Source: an uncultured Prevotella sp. (GTDB taxonomy: Bacteria > Bacteroidota > Bacteroidia > Bacteroidales > Bacteroidaceae). Taken from it: 33,238 nt of DNA. Positions 31,417 through 33,238 of this stretch are shown here, one piece after another. The translations under genes were made by a program, and so were the position numbers. The notes below the pieces were generated by a model. The model did no database searches and was not told the origin of the DNA. It saw only the letters and a program-made list of their open reading frames with translations. The stretch lies in contig CAMHLV010000035.1 of NCBI GenBank assembly GCA_946186115.1, positions 1 to 33,238 on the forward strand. Reading direction: 5' to 3'. Position 1 is the first letter of the stretch, and each line of letters opens with the position of its first letter.

Positions 31417-31644
31417 TCAGAAAAAGTCCTGCCAAGTACCAAAGCAAAACGTGGACGATGCACCCCATCCATGTTCGAAGGTACTTGGCGGAACCTTATA
31501 TATCAGACGAGACAAGCGTCCACGTAATACACGTAGACGTCTGCTTTTTATTCCGATATATAGTTCTGTCAACCGCCAAGTTTCTTGAACATTTTCGAAT
31601 AAATAGCCAACGCTATAATTAACCCACAAAGATTGACCCTGCAT
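31417..31644 (-). CDS. Possible 75-aa basic protein, doubtful
   Basis: An open frame starting MQGQSLWVNYSVGYLF and rich in Arg, Trp and aromatic residues (KSRRLRVLRGRLSRL), with no signal peptide or domain I recognise. In its favour, a consensus -7 box (complement at 31674-31681) lies about 30 nt before the ATG, and it is codirectional with the acyltransferase gene 35 bp downstream. Against it, the frame is short and a hairpin-like repeat lies inside it (about 31517-31539). It may be a remnant of a longer gene or the untranslated leader of the acyltransferase mRNA. Confidence 0.3.
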   Translation of the reverse strand: MQGQSLWVNYSVGYLFENVQETWRLTELYIGIKSRRLRVLRGRLSRLIYKVPPSTFEHGWGASSTFCFGTWQDFF

Positions 31645-31673
31645 CGCCACTGCGATTATTCAGAATCAGAGTG

Positions 31674-31681
31674 CAAAGGTA
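31674..31681 (-). promoter_or_regulatory. -7 box upstream of the acyltransferase region
   Basis: The minus strand reads TACCTTTG (complement at 31674-31681), a full match to the -7 consensus. An upstream TTG lies about 21 bp away. It probably serves the acyltransferase gene, with or without the small frame between them. Confidence 0.5.
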
Positions 31682-32039
31682 AGCAATTATAATGAGAAAC
31701 AAGCAGACAGAGATACATTTTTTTATAATGGTGCTTATGTCTGAAAGTCCTTCTGTCTTGTAAGACAATAATATCATAGTAACAAGCTTCTCGGTCTTTG
31801 GTTATATGTAATCTCTAACCTCTTACCTATGAAAGTGGAGCATGTGAAACATGAATATAGTTATTGTCAATATAAATAAACCAATAGGAAAAAGTAAATA
31901 CTGTTTTGTTGTTGCTGTTTCTTTTCTGGAACAGACACACTACTGCCCGACTGGCCGTGATGGTTCGTCGGGCAGTGAGCGTGAATGGGTTTTTCAACGA
32001 ACGTCATTCGCTTTTGTTGGAGTTATTGGTGGTGGAGAG
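31682..32039. other. AT-rich intergenic stretch with one inverted repeat
   Basis: I see no credible gene here. The open frame that begins at 31851 on the plus strand runs antisense through the toxin gene and is a shadow. The one clear structure is the 10-bp inverted repeat at 31942-31976. Confidence 0.5.
31942..31976 (-). terminator. Inverted repeat downstream of the toxin gene
   Basis: ACTGCCCGAC (31942-31951) and its exact complement GTCGGGCAGT (31967-31976) flank a 15-nt loop. It lies 64 bp past the toxin stop. There is no T run on either strand, so it may be an mRNA 3'-end stabiliser rather than a true terminator. Confidence 0.35.
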
Positions 32040-32288
32040 TTACTTGTCGTTATAGTGTTCCTCGGCTTGAAGCACAAGCACTGTGATGCGTTCGTGGGCA
32101 GTGATGTGGCGTGCATAGGTTACGTAATTTCCACCGACGAGGGCTTCTGGATGGCCCAAGCCTGTGCGCGGATGCTGCATGATGTCCATCAGAATTTTCG
32201 TCGCCTTCTTGATAAGCTTTGGATTGGATTTCTTCCACTTGCGCAGCGTACGGTCGGCCTCCTTGGAATACTCAATCGTGTAGTTCAT
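32040..32288 (-). CDS. YoeB/Txe-family toxin with an internal deletion
   Basis: An 82-aa RelE-fold mRNA interferase. The N-terminal part is normal (IEYSKEADRTLRKWKKSNPK). The expected catalytic positions are present: Glu48 (GHPEAL), Arg60 and Arg67 (YARHITAHERI), and the terminal His78-Tyr79 (EEHYNDK). However, only ten residues separate Arg67 from His78, while E. coli YoeB has about 17 between Arg65 and His83. The segment corresponding to a VYxVxDxx strand is missing in frame. The toxin may be unable to fold or cut. It overlaps its antitoxin gene by four bases (ATGA) and is transcribed after it, the usual order for this family. Confidence 0.82.
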   Translation of the reverse strand: MNYTIEYSKEADRTLRKWKKSNPKLIKKATKILMDIMQHPRTGLGHPEALVGGNYVTYARHITAHERITVLVLQAEEHYNDK

Positions 32289-32452
32289 AGGCTATCGAAA
32301 TAGCGTTTCATCTCCTCGGGGGTACTGCACTTGATCGTTTCGCCTTTGGCCATTTCGCTGCGTGCCTTATTGATGGAGCGGCGCATGGCAGGAGTGATTG
32401 TCTTGTCGTAGCTGATGGTGGCCGGATTTGATAATGAAGTTGTTGTTGCCAT
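32285..32452 (-). CDS. Antitoxin of the YoeB-type module
   Basis: A 55-aa protein directly upstream of the toxin on the same strand, starting MATTTSLSNPATISYDKTI and ending STPEEMKRYFDSL. The two genes share ATGA at 32285-32288, typical of translationally coupled toxin-antitoxin pairs. It is shorter than YefM (about 80-90 aa) and lacks an obvious N-terminal DNA-binding domain, so it may neutralise without repressing strongly. The C-terminal helix with GETIKCSTPEEM fits the toxin-binding tail of such antitoxins. A -7-like box (TTATTTTG, complement at 32492-32499) lies about 40 nt upstream. The call is mainly from position and overlap. Confidence 0.72.
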   Translation of the reverse strand: MATTTSLSNPATISYDKTITPAMRRSINKARSEMAKGETIKCSTPEEMKRYFDSL

Positions 32453-32707
32453 AAATCTTTTCTCCTGTTATTTATTCTCGCTGCTAAGGTGCAAAATAAT
32501 CTGCTATCTTTTATCGTTTCTCGCATTAAAAATGCAAACCGGAGACAAGTTTCACATTGTCCGTTTTAGAATTTGATGTCTCAACGTACAGAATTTTAGT
32601 GATCAGGTGATGGTTCTGCGCTCATTCTTGAAAGACAGGAGCAGGCAAGGGTTCCCGGTGCTATGAGCGTAATGTATAGGTAAACAGAAAATCACCCTAC
32701 ACCCGCG

Positions 32708-32751
32708 ACACCCACTACACCCGCATTGGGTGCCGCGGGTGTAGTGGGTGT
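32708..32751. repeat. 17-bp GC-rich inverted repeat built from CTACACCC units
   Basis: Arms at 32708-32724 and 32735-32751 are perfect reverse complements (CACCCACTACACCCGC core) around a 10-nt loop. A further direct copy of CTACACCCGC lies just before at 32698-32707, so an alternative pairing with GGGTGTAG at 32746-32753 is possible. Confidence 0.8.
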
Positions 32752-32837
32752 AGGTCAAAAACTTGATAGACAATTCTAAGGGTTTTGCAGTGTGAAATAC
32801 AATTACGGACATACCACAAACGATGATGCTGATTACG

Positions 32838-32902
32838 AAAATTCTGATGCTCAGAAATAAAATTCTGATGGTCAGAATTTTCCTGATGAGCATCAGAATT
32901 TT
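32838..32902. repeat. Nested palindrome with four copies of AAAATTCTGA
   Basis: The outer arms, AAAATTCTGATGCTCA (32838-32853) and TGAGCATCAGAATTTT (32887-32902), are perfect 16-bp reverse complements. Between them lies a second perfect palindrome, AAAATTCTGA/TCAGAATTTT (32859-32868 and 32872-32881), with a 3-nt loop. The decamer thus appears four times, two in each direction. Confidence 0.85.
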
Positions 32903-33115
32903 GCTGGCGAACATCTTGACTATGTTGATCTCGGTTTTGTGATCATTCTTGAAAATCAGGATTCCCTTATGATCCTTTAAATCCTTAGACTACTTTTAGT
33001 GACGATGAACAGGGATGCCAAACGGCTTCTTTCGCGCGTACGTGTGTATTCCTTATATATTATGGTCTGTGAATAGATGAAAAAGAAAAGTTTTTTTGAA
33101 AAAAGTGGCGAAAAG

Positions 33116-33147
33116 TTTTGGCAGTTCCAAAAAAAGTAGTACCTTTG
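33116..33147 (+). promoter_or_regulatory. Promoter of tRNA-Gly
   Basis: TTTTGG (33116-33121), an 18-bp spacer and TACCTTTG (33140-33147) form a consensus promoter, with a start expected near 33154, about 37 nt before the tRNA. Confidence 0.65.
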
Positions 33148-33190
33148 CATCCGCAATCGAGAGAGATGCTCCTTTTATAAGGATTAAAAC

Positions 33191-33238
33191 GCGGAAATAG
33201 CTCAGTTGGTAGAGCACAACCTTGCCAAGGTTGGGGTC
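33191..33238 (+). tRNA. tRNA-Gly (anticodon GCC), cut by the window end
   Basis: The 5' part of a tRNA is visible: acceptor strand GCGGAAA (33191-33197), D-arm GCTCAGTTGGTAGAGC, and anticodon arm CAACC-TTGCCAA-GGTTG with anticodon GCC at 33224-33226, followed by the start of the variable loop. The T-arm and acceptor 3' strand lie beyond the window. Confidence 0.93.

Larger units (their letters stand above)
32453..33115. other. Long non-coding stretch with palindromic repeats
   Basis: No credible gene seen. The minus-strand frame at 32603-32914 is low-complexity and reads through the repeats. The stretch holds the antitoxin promoter, a GC-rich hairpin (32708-32751), a nested AT-rich palindrome (32838-32902), and two similar phrases, TCATTCTTGAAAGACAGGA (about 32620) and TCATTCTTGAAAATCAGGA (about 32943), which bracket the palindromes. 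Confidence 0.55.

Noticed and set aside
31851..32303. 150-aa plus-strand protein
   Set aside because: More than half runs antisense through the toxin and antitoxin genes, and the composition is that of a shadow frame.
32838..32902. CRISPR-like repeats
   Set aside because: The repeated decamers alternate in direction and spacing, forming nested palindromes rather than regular repeats and spacers.
32603..32914. 103-aa minus-strand protein
   Set aside because: It reads through both palindromes, is low-complexity (runs of Ile/Leu and Cys/Gly), and has no promoter.

Overview
The window looks like a chromosome segment of a Bacteroidota bacterium, most likely Prevotella or a close relative (Bacteroidales). 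The evidence is Bacteroidota-type promoters (a -33 TTTG/TTGC box about 19 bp before a -7 TAnnTTTG box) in front of many genes, no clear Shine-Dalgarno sequences, an RseC-RnfBCDGEA cluster, paired OmpA proteins with coiled-coil linkers, a SusD-era style periplasmic GH2 enzyme, a carboxynorspermidine decarboxylase and a cobUTS operon. All family names come from reading motifs, not from a database search.

Layout. 1-1720: end of an integrated element. It holds a tyrosine recombinase with a frameshifted C-terminal tail, a paired-promoter inverted repeat in front of it, and a tRNA-Ser-like 3' end followed by an intact tRNA-type terminator, which is a plausible attachment-site scar. 1961-5954: a BaiN/RdsA-type flavoprotein, then a four-gene 2-oxoacid:ferredoxin oxidoreductase operon. 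6016-8457 (minus): cobU-cobT-cobS, which attach the nucleotide loop of cobalamin. 8634-13668: two tandem OmpA-family proteins and a secreted GH2 glycosidase. 13678-17005 (minus): two tandem AMP-binding (acyl-CoA synthetase-like) paralogues. 17125-19314: cytidine deaminase, a secreted glucosaminidase with LysM domains, a small lipoprotein and an acidic protein of unknown function. 19470-25146: rseC and the complete Rnf complex. 25287-28365 (minus): a RelA/SpoT homologue with a degenerate hydrolase domain and a SpoU-type RNA methyltransferase. 28482-29946: tRNA-Arg(TCT), two degenerate copies of its 3' half in tandem, and nspC. 29947-33190: a more AT-rich accessory stretch with a membrane acyltransferase, a YoeB-type toxin with a 55-aa antitoxin, and palindromic non-coding DNA. 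33191-33238: tRNA-Gly(GCC), cut by the window end.

How the genes fit together. The 2-oxoacid:ferredoxin oxidoreductase uses or makes reduced ferredoxin, and Rnf couples ferredoxin:NAD+ electron transfer to ion pumping, so the two operons can share one electron pool (inference from known family roles). The middle of the window is otherwise ordinary core metabolism and envelope genes. The unusual signals are mostly structural: interlocked or face-to-face promoters, terminators embedded in a neighbouring gene or overlapping the next promoter, tRNA-derived repeats at two sites, a repeat-like insertion inside nspC, and a toxin lacking an internal strand. I did not find a convincing new multigene defence or biosynthetic system.
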